A stretch of 35,797 nucleotides of DNA, taken from Coprothermobacterota bacterium. GTDB lineage: Bacteria; Caldisericota; JANLFM01. The stretch lies in the NCBI GenBank assembly GCA_026389455.1, contig JAPLHV010000008.1, positions 1-35,797 of the forward strand, in the 5' to 3' direction. Below, piece by piece: positions 1 through 7,526 of the stretch (position 1 is its first letter; every line of letters begins with the position of its first letter). The notes under the pieces were generated by a model. That model did not search any database. It was not told the DNA's origin and was given only the letters and a program-made list of their open reading frames with translations. A program made the position numbers and the translations under genes.

Positions 1-761
1 TTCTGCGATATTCTCCACAGTGTTTGTGTGATCAGTTCATTTTCCTCTTTGAGTTTGATTCGCACTTTCTTCTTGCTAACCACAGGGGAATAGGATTCAC
101 GCAGTTTCTCTAGAAGCTTATCTGCCTGCAAAAGGTGAATGACATTGTTCCGTTCAATAATTAAATCACTCTCCAATGTTTTCAGTGACTTCGATACCGT
201 CGAAAGGCTCATGGGCTTGCTCCCCCATCGGTTTACCAGCATATTTCGCCGGTTGACCTCTTCACAAACCTCCCGAACAGATGGATAGCTAGAGCGAGAG
301 AGAAATACTCTGCCAACCATCGAACTGTTTTTCCGGTAGATGTTTTTTATCGAAGCTGAAGACGGGAAGCGGTTCTCCTCACCATTACGGGATACTGCGA
401 AGAGGCCGGGCACAATAACCACTCCGTTGCCACACAGATCAATGCCACTGATCTCTTCACGTTCCAACTCCTGCAATTGCTTATCATCAAGAAAAGGCAT
501 AATGAGCATGCGTCCGATTTTTTCCTGGAGCGACAGGAATTTCAGTTGGTTGAGAGCAGATTGGAAGGCTTTTGGAGTTGAAATCGCTTTGAACTCAACA
601 GCAAACTTGGCCTTTTTCTCTCCCCATGAGACCTCAATCAGCGCATCAGCAAGGACATTTTCTTTGATGACTGGCTGGACCTGTAACAAGCAAATAGAGA
701 GAGGGGAAAACGAAAGTTCTCCTCTTGTTATCAGCTCGATGATTTCCTTTTCAGTGGCCAT
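1..761 (-). CDS. Partial PD-(D/E)XK-like / winged-helix protein, C-terminus beyond window
   Basis: This open frame is absent from the supplied track because it has no stop inside the window. Read on the minus strand it is open for at least 253 codons. Residues about 35-75 show an Asp followed by VEFK and then an Ala/Gln-rich helix (TPKAFQSALNQLK), an arrangement like the D-ExK core of restriction-endonuclease-fold proteins. Residues about 165-210 look like a winged helix (VCEEVNRR..., SLSTVSKSLKTLESD). Some AbiEi-like and restriction-associated regulators combine such parts, but I do not recognise the family with certainty. ATG at 761 follows AAGGA at very close spacing; an in-frame ATG at 779 is the alternative start. 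The methyltransferase gene starts divergently about 270 bases away. Nuclease activity is an inference from the motif only. Confidence 0.7.
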   Translation of the reverse strand, partial: MATEKEIIELITRGELSFSPLSICLLQVQPVIKENVLADALIEVSWGEKKAKFAVEFKAISTPKAFQSALNQLKFLSLQEKIGRMLIMPFLDDKQLQELEREEISGIDLCGNGVVIVPGLFAVSRNGEENRFPSSASIKNIYRKNSSMVGRVFLSRSSYPSVREVCEEVNRRNMLVNRWGSKPMSLSTVSKSLKTLESDLIIERNNVIHLLQADKLLEKLRESYSPVVSKKKVRIKLKEENELITQTLWRISQ

Positions 762-1028
762 ATTCCTTAAACCCTTCATATTCTTAAACAAGAAAATAGG
801 CTATTTTAGGAAATAATGCAACTATGGCGAGTTTCCGCCGTGGGGTGATTACCCATTCCTCTGCACACCGTAGCGATTTATGCTCTCAATCTTTCACGCC
901 GAATCGCGTATCTGGTGCATGGTTCCTCTTGCCCCGTTTTTTCTTTCTAGCTTCAGGAAGCAGCGGCTGGCATAATGAGCGCGAGTAGTCCCGGCAAATA
1001 GCCGCAATCCTCCAGAAGGTTGGTTCCG

Positions 1029-2228
1029 ATGAATAAAGACATGGATGAACGATTGGATCAAGCGGTAGACCTTTTGAACCAAGGAAGACTGCAAGAGGGC
1101 AAGGATGCGTCTAGTTTAGTCCAGGATCGCTTGAGAATGATTGAATGGAACTTTACTGATCGGCTGAATAGCCATACTGTCAAAGCGATTCACCCATATC
1201 CAGCGAAGTGTATTCCAGAGATTCCCAAAGCACTCCTCTCCGCTTTGCCTATGCCAAATGGAACCGCTGTCTTAGATCCTTTTTGCGGATGTGGAACTAC
1301 TTTGGTCGAGGCACAACGGTTAGGACTGCTCTCAGTTGGGATCGATCTTAACCCTATCGCCTGCCTAATAAGCCGTGTGAAGACTGCGCCAACGCCGCTG
1401 CACCTGGATCGGATTGCAAAAGAGGTGGCGGACGTTGCACGCCACAACCATGATCCTATACGCTGGCATATTCCGGATGTTGACTATTGGTTCAAGCCAG
1501 AAATTCAAGAAGCTATAGCCGCGCTTGTACAAGAAATAGGAATCAAACAGAAAAACTGTTCCAACGACGCCCTGCGCTTAGCCCTTTCCTCAATTATCGT
1601 GCGTGTTTCGAACCAAAGGAGCGACACTAGGTATGCAGCTATTTATAAGCCAGTTACTAGGGACGATGTCTTTGACTACTTTCTTGCCGCCTGCCGAAAG
1701 ATTAGCAGAGCCCTAATAGAGCGTGAATGGGAACCGTTGCTGCAACCTCTAATAATCGAGGCAGATACCTTAAAAACCGACCCTTCTGTTATCGGGATGC
1801 CGGTAGGAATGGTGATAACCTCGCCCCCCTATCCAAACGCATACGAGTATTGGCTCTACCACAAGTACCGCATGTGGTGGCTCGGATTCGACCCACTTGC
1901 AGTAAGGTCGAAAGAAATCGGAGCACGGGCTCGCTTCTTCAAGCAAGAATCTCACGCCGAGGAGAACTTCTGGGATCAGATGCGTGGCGCCTTCGCGTTC
2001 ATCAATTCGGTTCTGGTGGCACTTGGCTTTGCCTGTGTCGTGATTGGACGCTCAAAAATACACGGTCAGATTATCGACAATGCTGGCATCATCAAGGCAG
2101 TCGCGGAGGAGCAGGGCCTGAGCACGATATCAAGCTTTGAGCGCGTTATTTCAGCGATTCACAAATCTCTCAACCTGTCGCACGCCAATATTAGAACCGA
2201 GACGGTCATCATCTTTCAAAAGAAGTAG
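1029..2228 (+). CDS. DNA methyltransferase (DPFCGCGTT / TSPPY class)
   Basis: The product is an S-adenosylmethionine-dependent DNA amino-methyltransferase of 399 residues. The SAM-binding motif I is DPFCGCGTT at about residue 82, followed by GIDLNPIA. The catalytic motif IV is TSPPYPNAYEYW at about residue 260. Motif I before motif IV is the alpha/gamma-like order, and SPPY is more usual in N4-cytosine enzymes than in N6-adenine enzymes; the target is not determinable here. HPYPAKCIP just before motif I is typical of this family. The track starts at TTG 1020, but ATG 1029 is preceded by AGAAGG at 9-nt spacing and is preferred. No cognate restriction gene follows; the divergent partial gene at the left edge could be a partner. 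It may be an orphan methylase or part of a restriction or phage-exclusion locus. Confidence 0.88.
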   Translation: MNKDMDERLDQAVDLLNQGRLQEGKDASSLVQDRLRMIEWNFTDRLNSHTVKAIHPYPAKCIPEIPKALLSALPMPNGTAVLDPFCGCGTTLVEAQRLGLLSVGIDLNPIACLISRVKTAPTPLHLDRIAKEVADVARHNHDPIRWHIPDVDYWFKPEIQEAIAALVQEIGIKQKNCSNDALRLALSSIIVRVSNQRSDTRYAAIYKPVTRDDVFDYFLAACRKISRALIEREWEPLLQPLIIEADTLKTDPSVIGMPVGMVITSPPYPNAYEYWLYHKYRMWWLGFDPLAVRSKEIGARARFFKQESHAEENFWDQMRGAFAFINSVLVALGFACVVIGRSKIHGQIIDNAGIIKAVAEEQGLSTISSFERVISAIHKSLNLSHANIRTETVIIFQKK

Positions 2229-2300
2229 ATCGAATCTAATGAAGCTTTGCTGGCGCCTCTATCGCTGCTACCCCTACGAACGAGAGTTGGCATTCAGGAG

Positions 2301-2451
2301 AAAAGAACCAAATTATTTTCCCACTTTTCTCAGCCTTACCGGCCTTCGAGATTCCACTCGTCTTTCCTTTTCTCCTGGTGCAGTAATGGGGAAGATTTCA
2401 ATCTGCCCCCATCAGCCTAGTACGGCTCAATAAATAAATCTGTCCCCTTTT
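2301..2451 (-). mobile_element. Degenerate RAYT-derived element, copy B
   Basis: This is a short remnant sharing both ends with the element at 6307-6493. The right end is the same 20-base terminal repeat (AAATAAATCTGTCCCCTTTT); the left end is decayed. On the minus strand the left part encodes the tail RVESRRPVRLRKVGK followed by TAA, almost identical to copy A and resembling the basic C-terminus of Y1 REP-associated transposases. The interior carries a decayed palindrome around 2386-2412 (AAGATT / AATCTG with G and C runs). It is probably an internally deleted, non-autonomous element. Confidence 0.65.
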
Positions 2452-2800
2452 CTTATTTGCGACATCGTCGTCACAGCCCCTACAACACTTGCGTGTTCCA
2501 GCGCCCCGCCCGCAACGGCAGCGGCCACAACCAACAGAACCATGGCGCGTACCCAGAATCCGTCGCCCCTCTTTGCCCTCATGCCTGGTCTCGCTTTCAG
2601 TTCGAATGGAAACCGGTTGGAGGCTCTCCCGCACGTGCCTTATGCCAAGCCCCCCCGTCTGATCGCCGGCATCACGCCGAACCTCAGCGCCATCTCCTTG
2701 ACTGGCTGAACGGGAACCTGGTCCATCACACCATCGACAAGCACCACGCCGACCTTTACCCAGAAGCCAATCATTCTATGACACTCTGGCTGCTTCTGCC

Positions 2801-2903
2801 GTCACCAAGAGCTCTTGGGCCACAGGGATGTCAGGCCACCATGATCTACACGCACGTGTTGAGCAAGGGGGGCTGTGGAGTGAGAAGTCCCCTCGACGGG
2901 TAG
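2801..2903 (+). pseudogene. Integron-type tyrosine recombinase C-terminal remnant
   Basis: Frame-by-frame reading gives QELLGHRDV and then, after a one-base shift, TMIYTHVLSKGGCGVRSPLDG and a stop. These are the end of box II and the tyrosine nucleophile region of integron-type integrases (GHxDVSTTMIYTHVL, GVRSPLD). The rest of the gene upstream is unrecognisable, so only the last 35 or so codons survive and the gene is dead. The 148-aa track ORF starting at 2457 merely runs into it. Bases 2452-2800 hold no gene that I can identify. Confidence 0.75.
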
Positions 2904-2912
2904 ACCCTGCGG

Positions 2913-3076
2913 TCTATGCAGTCTGTGTATCTCCGAGACCGCGAGACCGCCAAAGGGTTCAGTACCCAATGGTGCAGTGACAAGCGAGAGGTCGGCGCCG
3001 AGGGCGCGACCGGGGATATGCAGACAAGGATCGCTGTGTTCGTGGAGTTATGCAGACTGTATATTGGTTGTTAGGC
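2913..3076 (+). other. Possible relic recombination site (two related motifs and GTTAGGC)
   Basis: About 10 bases after the integrase remnant is TATGCAGTCTGTGTAT. It recurs in changed form (TATGCAGACTGTATAT) near 3050 and is followed by TTGGTTGTTAGGCGG. GTTAGGC fits the GTTRRRY crossover consensus of integron sites. No matching RYYYAAC arm was found, so a full attC is not supported; this could be an attI-like relic. I see no gene in 2904-3197. Confidence 0.25.
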
Positions 3077-3197
3077 GGGGCCGGTGCGTCCGACCTCCTG
3101 CGGCCACAGAGATCCAGTATCTCCGCATCCTGGGGAGCAGAACCCAGAACCGCAGCCGAGAGCCAGCGCTACAAATGGGAGACGCGTGGTTGAGCTC

Positions 3198-4259
3198 CTA
3201 TCGGTTGGCCAGATGGCGAGCGATCCTGTTCGCGGCGTTGGCCCGGATGTCGAAGTAGTAGAACGGGTAGTCGTAGTTGTGGAAGATCCCCGCGGCGGTT
3301 ACGCTGTTGCCCGGATCGAGCGTTGCCGTGTCCACCGTGCTGCAGATCAACGTACCCGTGGCTGTGTCGATCGTCGCGTCAGCGACGCCGAGCACCTTCT
3401 TCGGTTGCCCCTGGGCATCGAGCACGGCGTAGCCGTTCTTGTCCAACGAGATGCTCCCCAGGCTCTGTGAAGCCGTAGCGGTCGCTTCGGTTCGCGTCCA
3501 CGTGATCGGGTTGATGACCATCGCGCCGGGCAGCACCACAGGATCAGGCATCGTGGTCGTCGGCGCAACCGTGTTGTAGGAGACGATCACCTGCGTGTCG
3601 TCAGCGTTCTCGGCGAACTTGAGCTCGCTGTTCTGCTCCAGGTACTGCGGCGTTATGGAGTACCCCGGCAGGTATGCCGCGATCATGCGCTTGTAGACCT
3701 CGGGGTTCTTCTTCATATAGTCGGCCATCAGGTTGACCATGATGTTGGAGCCTTGCGAGTGGCCCGCGAGGATAAAAGGCCGCCCTTTATTCAGGTGTTT
3801 GATGTAGTAGTCGAATGCTGAGAGCGCATCCGTCGTCGGCTCGCCTCCGACTATCGGTTCCTGCTCCGCGTACATCATTGAGACAATCGTCGCCTGCCGG
3901 TAGTACGGCGCGTAGATGTTCGCGAGTGGCGAGAACGCCGTCGCGGTCCTGGAGAAGGCGGCCTTGGCGCCGCTGCGCATCTGCGCATTGTCCGCCGAGC
4001 AGACGACCGGGGCGCTGGGGTCGGACGGCATATACGCGGTCGGATAGAGGTAGAAGACGTCTACCGGCTTAGAGGCGTCGCTCGACGATGGCTGCGACAG
4101 CCAATTAGACGCGTCGGCGTAGTCGGGGGCGGGGGCACTGGCCGTTTCGGACGCGCCGGTCGACGGTTTCTGGCCGGCGCCGCTCCCGCAACCGGTGACG
4201 AGCGCGACCCCGCAGGGCGCCACGGCCAACCCGACTGCGATACCTGATCTCCTGGTCAT
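3198..4259 (-). CDS. DUF3089-family secreted lipoprotein, alpha/beta-hydrolase-like
   Basis: The product is a 353-residue exported lipoprotein. The N-terminus is a signal peptide with lipobox LVTGC, followed by a Ser/Thr/Ala/Pro-rich linker. The mature domain has the DUF3089 hallmarks: VDVFYLYPTAY near the start, ANIYAPYYRQ, and GHSQGS as the nucleophile elbow of an alpha/beta hydrolase. Family members are presumed lipases or esterases, but the substrate is unknown. The track starts at 4382, but ATG 4259 is preceded by AGGAGG at ideal spacing and begins a proper signal peptide, so the first 41 residues of the track ORF are rejected. The gene looks intact although it is surrounded by dead mobile-element debris, which suggests acquisition by transfer or as a cassette. 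Confidence 0.87.
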   Translation of the reverse strand: MTRRSGIAVGLAVAPCGVALVTGCGSGAGQKPSTGASETASAPAPDYADASNWLSQPSSSDASKPVDVFYLYPTAYMPSDPSAPVVCSADNAQMRSGAKAAFSRTATAFSPLANIYAPYYRQATIVSMMYAEQEPIVGGEPTTDALSAFDYYIKHLNKGRPFILAGHSQGSNIMVNLMADYMKKNPEVYKRMIAAYLPGYSITPQYLEQNSELKFAENADDTQVIVSYNTVAPTTTMPDPVVLPGAMVINPITWTRTEATATASQSLGSISLDKNGYAVLDAQGQPKKVLGVADATIDTATGTLICSTVDTATLDPGNSVTAAGIFHNYDYPFYYFDIRANAANRIARHLANR

Positions 4260-4596
4260 TGCGTGTGGCCTCCTCATGCCGTCCCGGTGCCTTTCGAGGT
4301 TCCGGGCCACTCGTCTAGTTCGCCATGAACGGCGGATTCCTGCCGATGGAACCGTCGCTTCGCTGTGCATCGCGGCGGCCATGTGGTGAGCCCGTGCGGG
4401 TCAGGGCCTTGCCGAGGAAGCCGACACGGCGCTCGCATCCTGCGACTCTACGCCTCCACCGCCGGGAAGTCAAACAGCGAATGGCGTCGAAATAGTTGGG
4501 CAACGTCTAGTAATACTTTGTTAGATCAGCAAAGGTTCCTTCTTCTGCATGGCGAACCAGACCGGTGGAAGCGGTCGGCGTTCGAAGGAGGGGAAC
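4260..4596. other. Intergenic, no gene recognised
   Basis: This 337-base gap separates the DUF3089 gene from the IS701 fragment. Short track ORFs here on both strands lack recognisable motifs and convincing ribosome sites. The stretch presumably includes the promoter of the lipoprotein gene and any left end of the IS701 element, but I could not define inverted repeats. A GTTGGGCAAC palindrome lies near 4493. Confidence 0.5.
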
Positions 4597-4875
4597 ATGC
4601 TGAAAGACCCGGACACTGAGGCGTCGACGGCGAAGGCGCGGGAGCATCTGATCGCCTTTGTGGAGGAGATGGTAGCGGGCATGGCGCACGTCCGCCAGCG
4701 CACCAACGCGCTCCTCTACGTGCGCGGGCTGATCGAGCACGGGGGCCGCAAGAGCCTGCAGCCTACTCTCTTGCGCCTGGGAGAGGACGCCGCCTGCTAT
4801 AAGTTCGTGCAGCAGTTCCTGGCCGACTCGCCCTGGGACGCGGATCTGCTGGTGCGCGCCTGCGCCGAGCGGGTG
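4597..4875 (+). pseudogene. IS701-family transposase, N-terminal fragment
   Basis: ATG 4597 has a GGAGGGGAA leader. The translation (AREHLIAFVEEMVAGMAHVRQRTNALLYVRG, then GGRKSLQPTLLRLGED and VQQFLADSPWDADLL) matches my memory of the N-terminal helical part of IS701-type DDE transposases. Homology stops after about 90 residues, where the sequence switches to the antisense of an IS3 fragment, so the DDE catalytic domain is missing. The remaining codons to 4986 are readthrough into unrelated DNA. Confidence 0.7.
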
Positions 4876-5425
4876 TCGGCCGCGACCGCGGGGCCTTGGG
4901 CGCGGGGGGCCGGCGGTGACGATACATGGTGGCGGGGGAGACCCCCAGCGCCCGGCAGGCGGTGCGCAGGGGAACCAGCACCCTGAGATCCTCCACGGCC
5001 TCTTCGATCATGGCTTGGTAGGATCGGGCTTGGTCGCGCCCCTGGGCTCGAACACTTCGCCCAAAAGCGCACAGACGTTTCCCTGGGCCTCGATCACCCG
5101 ACGGGCCAGGGCAAGCTCCGACTCGGTGCGGGTGAGCCTCCCGCGCAGCTCCGCCATCTCCGAGAGGAGGGGGGGTCGGCCGGTTTGCGGCCCCGGGGGC
5201 GGGAGAGGGCCTCACGCGTACCTTCGTCGCGCTGACGCCTCCAGACGGAGAGGTGCGAGGAGTAGAGGCCCTCCCGGCGCAGGAGCGCGCCGATCTCGCC
5301 GGGGCGGGAGAGCCCGTCGGCCTCGCGCAGGATGCGCAGCTTGTACGCGCTGCTGAAGCGGCGCCGGTAGGCGCGCTTCATGAGTTCCGGGATCGGGACT
5401 GCTCCGGCGGCGTCCGCGGAGGGCC
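4876..5425 (-). mobile_element. IS3-family remnant: frameshifted orfA plus start of orfB
   Basis: Minus-strand orfA begins near 5400 with RRRFSSAYKLRILREAD, then GEIGALLRREGLYSSHLSVWRRQR, the helix-turn-helix of IS3/IS911 orfA. After GRKPADP a run of C residues (near 5170) shifts the frame. The expected coiled-coil tail (EMAELRGRLTRTESELALARRVIEAQ in another frame) then continues to VCALLGEVFEPRGATKPD. orfB starts at ATG 5011 (MIEEAVEDLRVLVPLRTACRALGVSPATMYRHRR) and is cut after about 45 residues at the IS701 junction. The integrase (DDE) domain is absent. The precise ends and inverted repeats were not identified. Confidence 0.75.
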
Positions 5426-5510
5426 CGTTCCCTTCGATGCGCACCAAGAGGTAAGCGGAGACGACGATGGGAAAGCCGAAATTGGCGATCATGGTGAGGA
5501 TGTCTTCCAT
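5426..5510 (-). pseudogene. yvrJ-like small protein, truncated by the IS3 fragment
   Basis: ATG 5510 opens MEDILTMIANFGFPIVVSAYLLVRIEGN, which is the N-terminus and hydrophobic segment of the YvrJ family of very small membrane proteins. After about 28 residues the frame runs directly into IS3 orfA. The gene starts next to the stop of the amidase-SLH pseudogene (5513), so the two were probably one transcription unit before decay. Confidence 0.7.
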
Positions 5511-5512
5511 GA

Positions 5513-6306
5513 TCAACTCCCCGCCACTTTGCCAAGAATCGCCAAGGCACGGTAGACCAAGGAAACCCCTTCGATGCGGCTAAGCGGCTGCTGAGGTCGG
5601 AAGGAACCGTCCTCATAACCGGAGAGCACTCCCAATTCGGCTAAGCGAAGGGCCATTGACCGGGCGGAGCCGCCCCAGAGATCAGCCGGGATGTCGGGGA
5701 ATAGAGTGTCTGCGTCGGCCTCAGCCTCGTCCTTCTCAATGGGGGAAGGAGTGAGCGCTGCCTCTCCCAGAAAAGAGAGGATCCCCTGGCGGAGGGATGA
5801 TGCTGCCTTCACCAGGAACTCGCGGTCACCCAGCTTCTTCTCTTCCTCCGGATTGCTGATAAAGAGCAGCTCCACCAGGCAGACCGGCCCGGGGAAGTTG
5901 CGCAGCACACCCATCCCGCCGGTCCAGGAGGGGTCGATAGCAGGGCGCCAGTTGCAGTCGTCCTTCACGCCCCGGTCAGTGGCTTGGGTATTCTCCACCA
6001 GGATCTGTTGCAAGGAGCGGGCTAGCTTCTCTCCCTCTTCATTGCCGTGGGGGAACCAAGTCTCAATGTCCTTGGCAGTGGATCCTGCGGCGTGCAGTGC
6101 AGGGAGACGAGCAGATCACAACCGTTTGCCGCAGCTTCCTCGGCTCGTTGGCTGGAGAGCAGGGAACGGTCCACCTGATAGGCGACTAGGCCGGCCAATC
6201 GCAGCTCGTTGTCCAGATAGGCAGCCAGGGTAGCGGTGACCTCGGACTCTTTCAAACCACTTGCTCCCACTGCGCCGGGGTCTCCATCCTTGCCGTGCCC
6301 CGGGTA
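5513..6306 (-). pseudogene. N-acetylmuramoyl-L-alanine amidase (Amidase_3) with SLH domain, broken
   Basis: This was a cell-wall hydrolase that cleaves the amide between N-acetylmuramic acid and L-alanine. Reading down the minus strand, the first recognisable residues are PGHGKDGDPGAVGASGLKESEV, the zinc-binding start of Amidase_3. They are cut on their N-terminal side by the RAYT element that ends at 6307. The next zinc-ligand region is SLHC. A one-base frameshift near 6085-6095 then separates the track ORFs 6022-6270 and 5513-6013; in the second frame AKDIETWFPHGN continues smoothly. VELLFISNPEEE precedes a C-terminal SLH domain (LFPDIPADLWG, GVLSGYEDGSFRPQQPLSR) for surface attachment. With no start and a shifted frame it is a pseudogene; a sequencing error would explain only the frameshift. 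Confidence 0.85.
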
Positions 6307-6493
6307 AAAAGGGGACAGATTTATTTTCCCACTTTTCTCAGCCTTCCCGGCCTACGAGATTCTACCCGTATTTCAATGATCCTCTCGATTTCGTCCACAA
6401 GATCCGATCCTTCGCTACTCTTAGGACGGGGCCGCCAGTCAACTGTCCCCGTTGGAACAACCTGCGAATAAATAAATAAATCTGTCCCCTTTT
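6307..6493 (-). mobile_element. RAYT-derived non-autonomous element, copy A, perfect 20-bp terminal repeats
   Basis: The left end AAAAGGGGACAGATTTATTT (6307-6326) and right end AAATAAATCTGTCCCCTTTT (6474-6493) are exact reverse complements. The minus strand between them encodes DLVDEIERIIEIRV then ESRRPGRLRKVGK and TAA at 6321, which resembles the C-terminal tail of Y1 (REP-associated) transposases. The N-terminal catalytic part is deleted. Its insertion coincides with the loss of the amidase N-terminus. No clear target duplication is visible. Confidence 0.72.
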
Positions 6494-6505
6494 CTTGAGA
6501 GATTG

Positions 6506-6511
6506 TATAAT
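6506..6511 (+). promoter_or_regulatory. Candidate -10 box for the DUF488 pair
   Basis: TATAAT lies 5 nt before the ATG at 6517. If used, transcription would start at or almost at the AUG, giving a leaderless message. The -35 position would fall inside the right terminal repeat of the RAYT remnant. No good -35 hexamer is seen there. Confidence 0.4.
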
Positions 6512-6516
6512 GGGCC

Positions 6517-7152
6517 ATGATGAACGCAGTGAGCTCAGAAGAAGGCGGAGCAGTTGATCGTCGGCCGATTGCCTATACCATTGGTCATTCCAACCACCCT
6601 TCGGAATCCTTGAGAGGGCTTCTGAAGCAATTCCAGATCGATCTACTAGTGGACCTGCGTTCGTATCCCTACTCCAAGTACGCCGTCCAGTACAACCGGG
6701 AAACGTTGCAGCAGGCCTTGCGGGGGGAGGGCATTGGCTACCGTGACGAGGGGCAAACCCTTGGCGGAATGCCGCAAGACGAGGAATACTATGATGCGGA
6801 AGGGCATGTGCTGTATGGGGAAATCGCCAAGTCGCCAGCCTTTCGAGCCGGCATTCTGCGATTGCTCTACCTCATTCAGGAGTATCACTGCGTCTTGATG
6901 TGCAGCGAAGAGAATCCCGCTGCTTGCCACCGTCATCTCTTGATCAGCAGAGTTCTGAGCGATGAAGGGATTCGTGTCTTGCACATCCGGGGGACGGGGG
7001 AGATTGAAGAAGAGGACCAGCTTCGGACTGAGGAACGCAGGCAGAAAAGGACGGGGCAAGCAACTCTTTTTGATCAGGAGGAGGAAGCGCCGTGGAGATC
7101 TTTACAATCGGTTTCACCCATAAAAGCGCGGAGGAATTCTTTGGGCTCCTGA
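6517..7152 (+). CDS. DUF488 family protein (first of a pair)
   Basis: The 211-residue product has the DUF488 signature: YTIGHSNH at the start of the domain, LLVDLRSYPYSKYA, and a conserved Cys-containing segment LMCSEENPAACHRHLL followed by ISRVL. The biochemical role of DUF488 proteins is not settled; they are small globular cytoplasmic proteins, often found near DNA-repair or defence genes. The C-terminus is charged (EEEDQLRTEERRQKR). The start at 6517 (ATGATG) lacks a Shine-Dalgarno but sits just after TATAAT. The last 20 codons overlap the next gene, a second and divergent DUF488, which implies translational coupling. Function of the pair is unknown. Confidence 0.85.
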   Translation: MMNAVSSEEGGAVDRRPIAYTIGHSNHPSESLRGLLKQFQIDLLVDLRSYPYSKYAVQYNRETLQQALRGEGIGYRDEGQTLGGMPQDEEYYDAEGHVLYGEIAKSPAFRAGILRLLYLIQEYHCVLMCSEENPAACHRHLLISRVLSDEGIRVLHIRGTGEIEEEDQLRTEERRQKRTGQATLFDQEEEAPWRSLQSVSPIKARRNSLGS

Positions 7153-7526
7153 CGGGGGCGGGCATCCGTCATCTATTGGACATCCGCCTGCACAATTCGT
7201 CCCAGTTGTCCGGCTTTACCAAGCAGGCAGACTTGGCCTATTTCCTGCGTGAAATCTGCGCAGCGAGTTACGAGCGCCAACCTTCATTGGCGCCTACCGC
7301 AGAGATTCTAAACGCCTACCGCCAGGACAAAGATTGGGAAGCCTACGAGCACCGTTTCCACGCTCTTCTGTGTACACGGCGAGCGGAGACGCTCTACTCT
7401 CCGGAGTCTCTCGTCGCCCCGACCGTTCTCCTTTGCAGCGAACCGAAAGCGGATCATTGCCACCGCCGCCTGGTGGCTGAATACTGGGAATCCTCTTGGG
7501 GCAGCCTACAGATCATTCACCTGTAG
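7092..7526 (+). CDS. DUF488 family protein (second of a pair)
   Basis: This is a 144-residue DUF488 paralogue with FTIGFTHKSAEEFF, HLLDIRLHNSSQLSGFTK and VLLCSEPKADHCHRRLVAEYW. It keeps the same Cys-Ser-Glu and His-Arg-Arg positions as its neighbour but is clearly divergent. The start is GTG 7092, preceded by AGGAGGAGG at good spacing, within the 3' end of the first DUF488 gene. Its own 3' end overlaps the 3' end of the convergent recQ gene by 14 bases. Tandem overlapping DUF488 genes suggest a heteromer, though this is inference. Confidence 0.85.
   Translation: MEIFTIGFTHKSAEEFFGLLTGAGIRHLLDIRLHNSSQLSGFTKQADLAYFLREICAASYERQPSLAPTAEILNAYRQDKDWEAYEHRFHALLCTRRAETLYSPESLVAPTVLLCSEPKADHCHRRLVAEYWESSWGSLQIIHL

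Noticed and set aside
340-816. 158-aa plus-strand ORF at the left edge
   Set aside because: It is antisense to the longer open minus-strand frame, which has recognisable motifs and runs off the window.
2457-2903. 148-aa ORF as an intact gene
   Set aside because: Only the last 25 or so codons resemble an integrase; the rest is in the wrong frame.
5094-5516. 140-aa ORF as a single real protein
   Set aside because: It is a chance fusion of a truncated YvrJ start with IS3 orfA, followed by a frameshifted tail.
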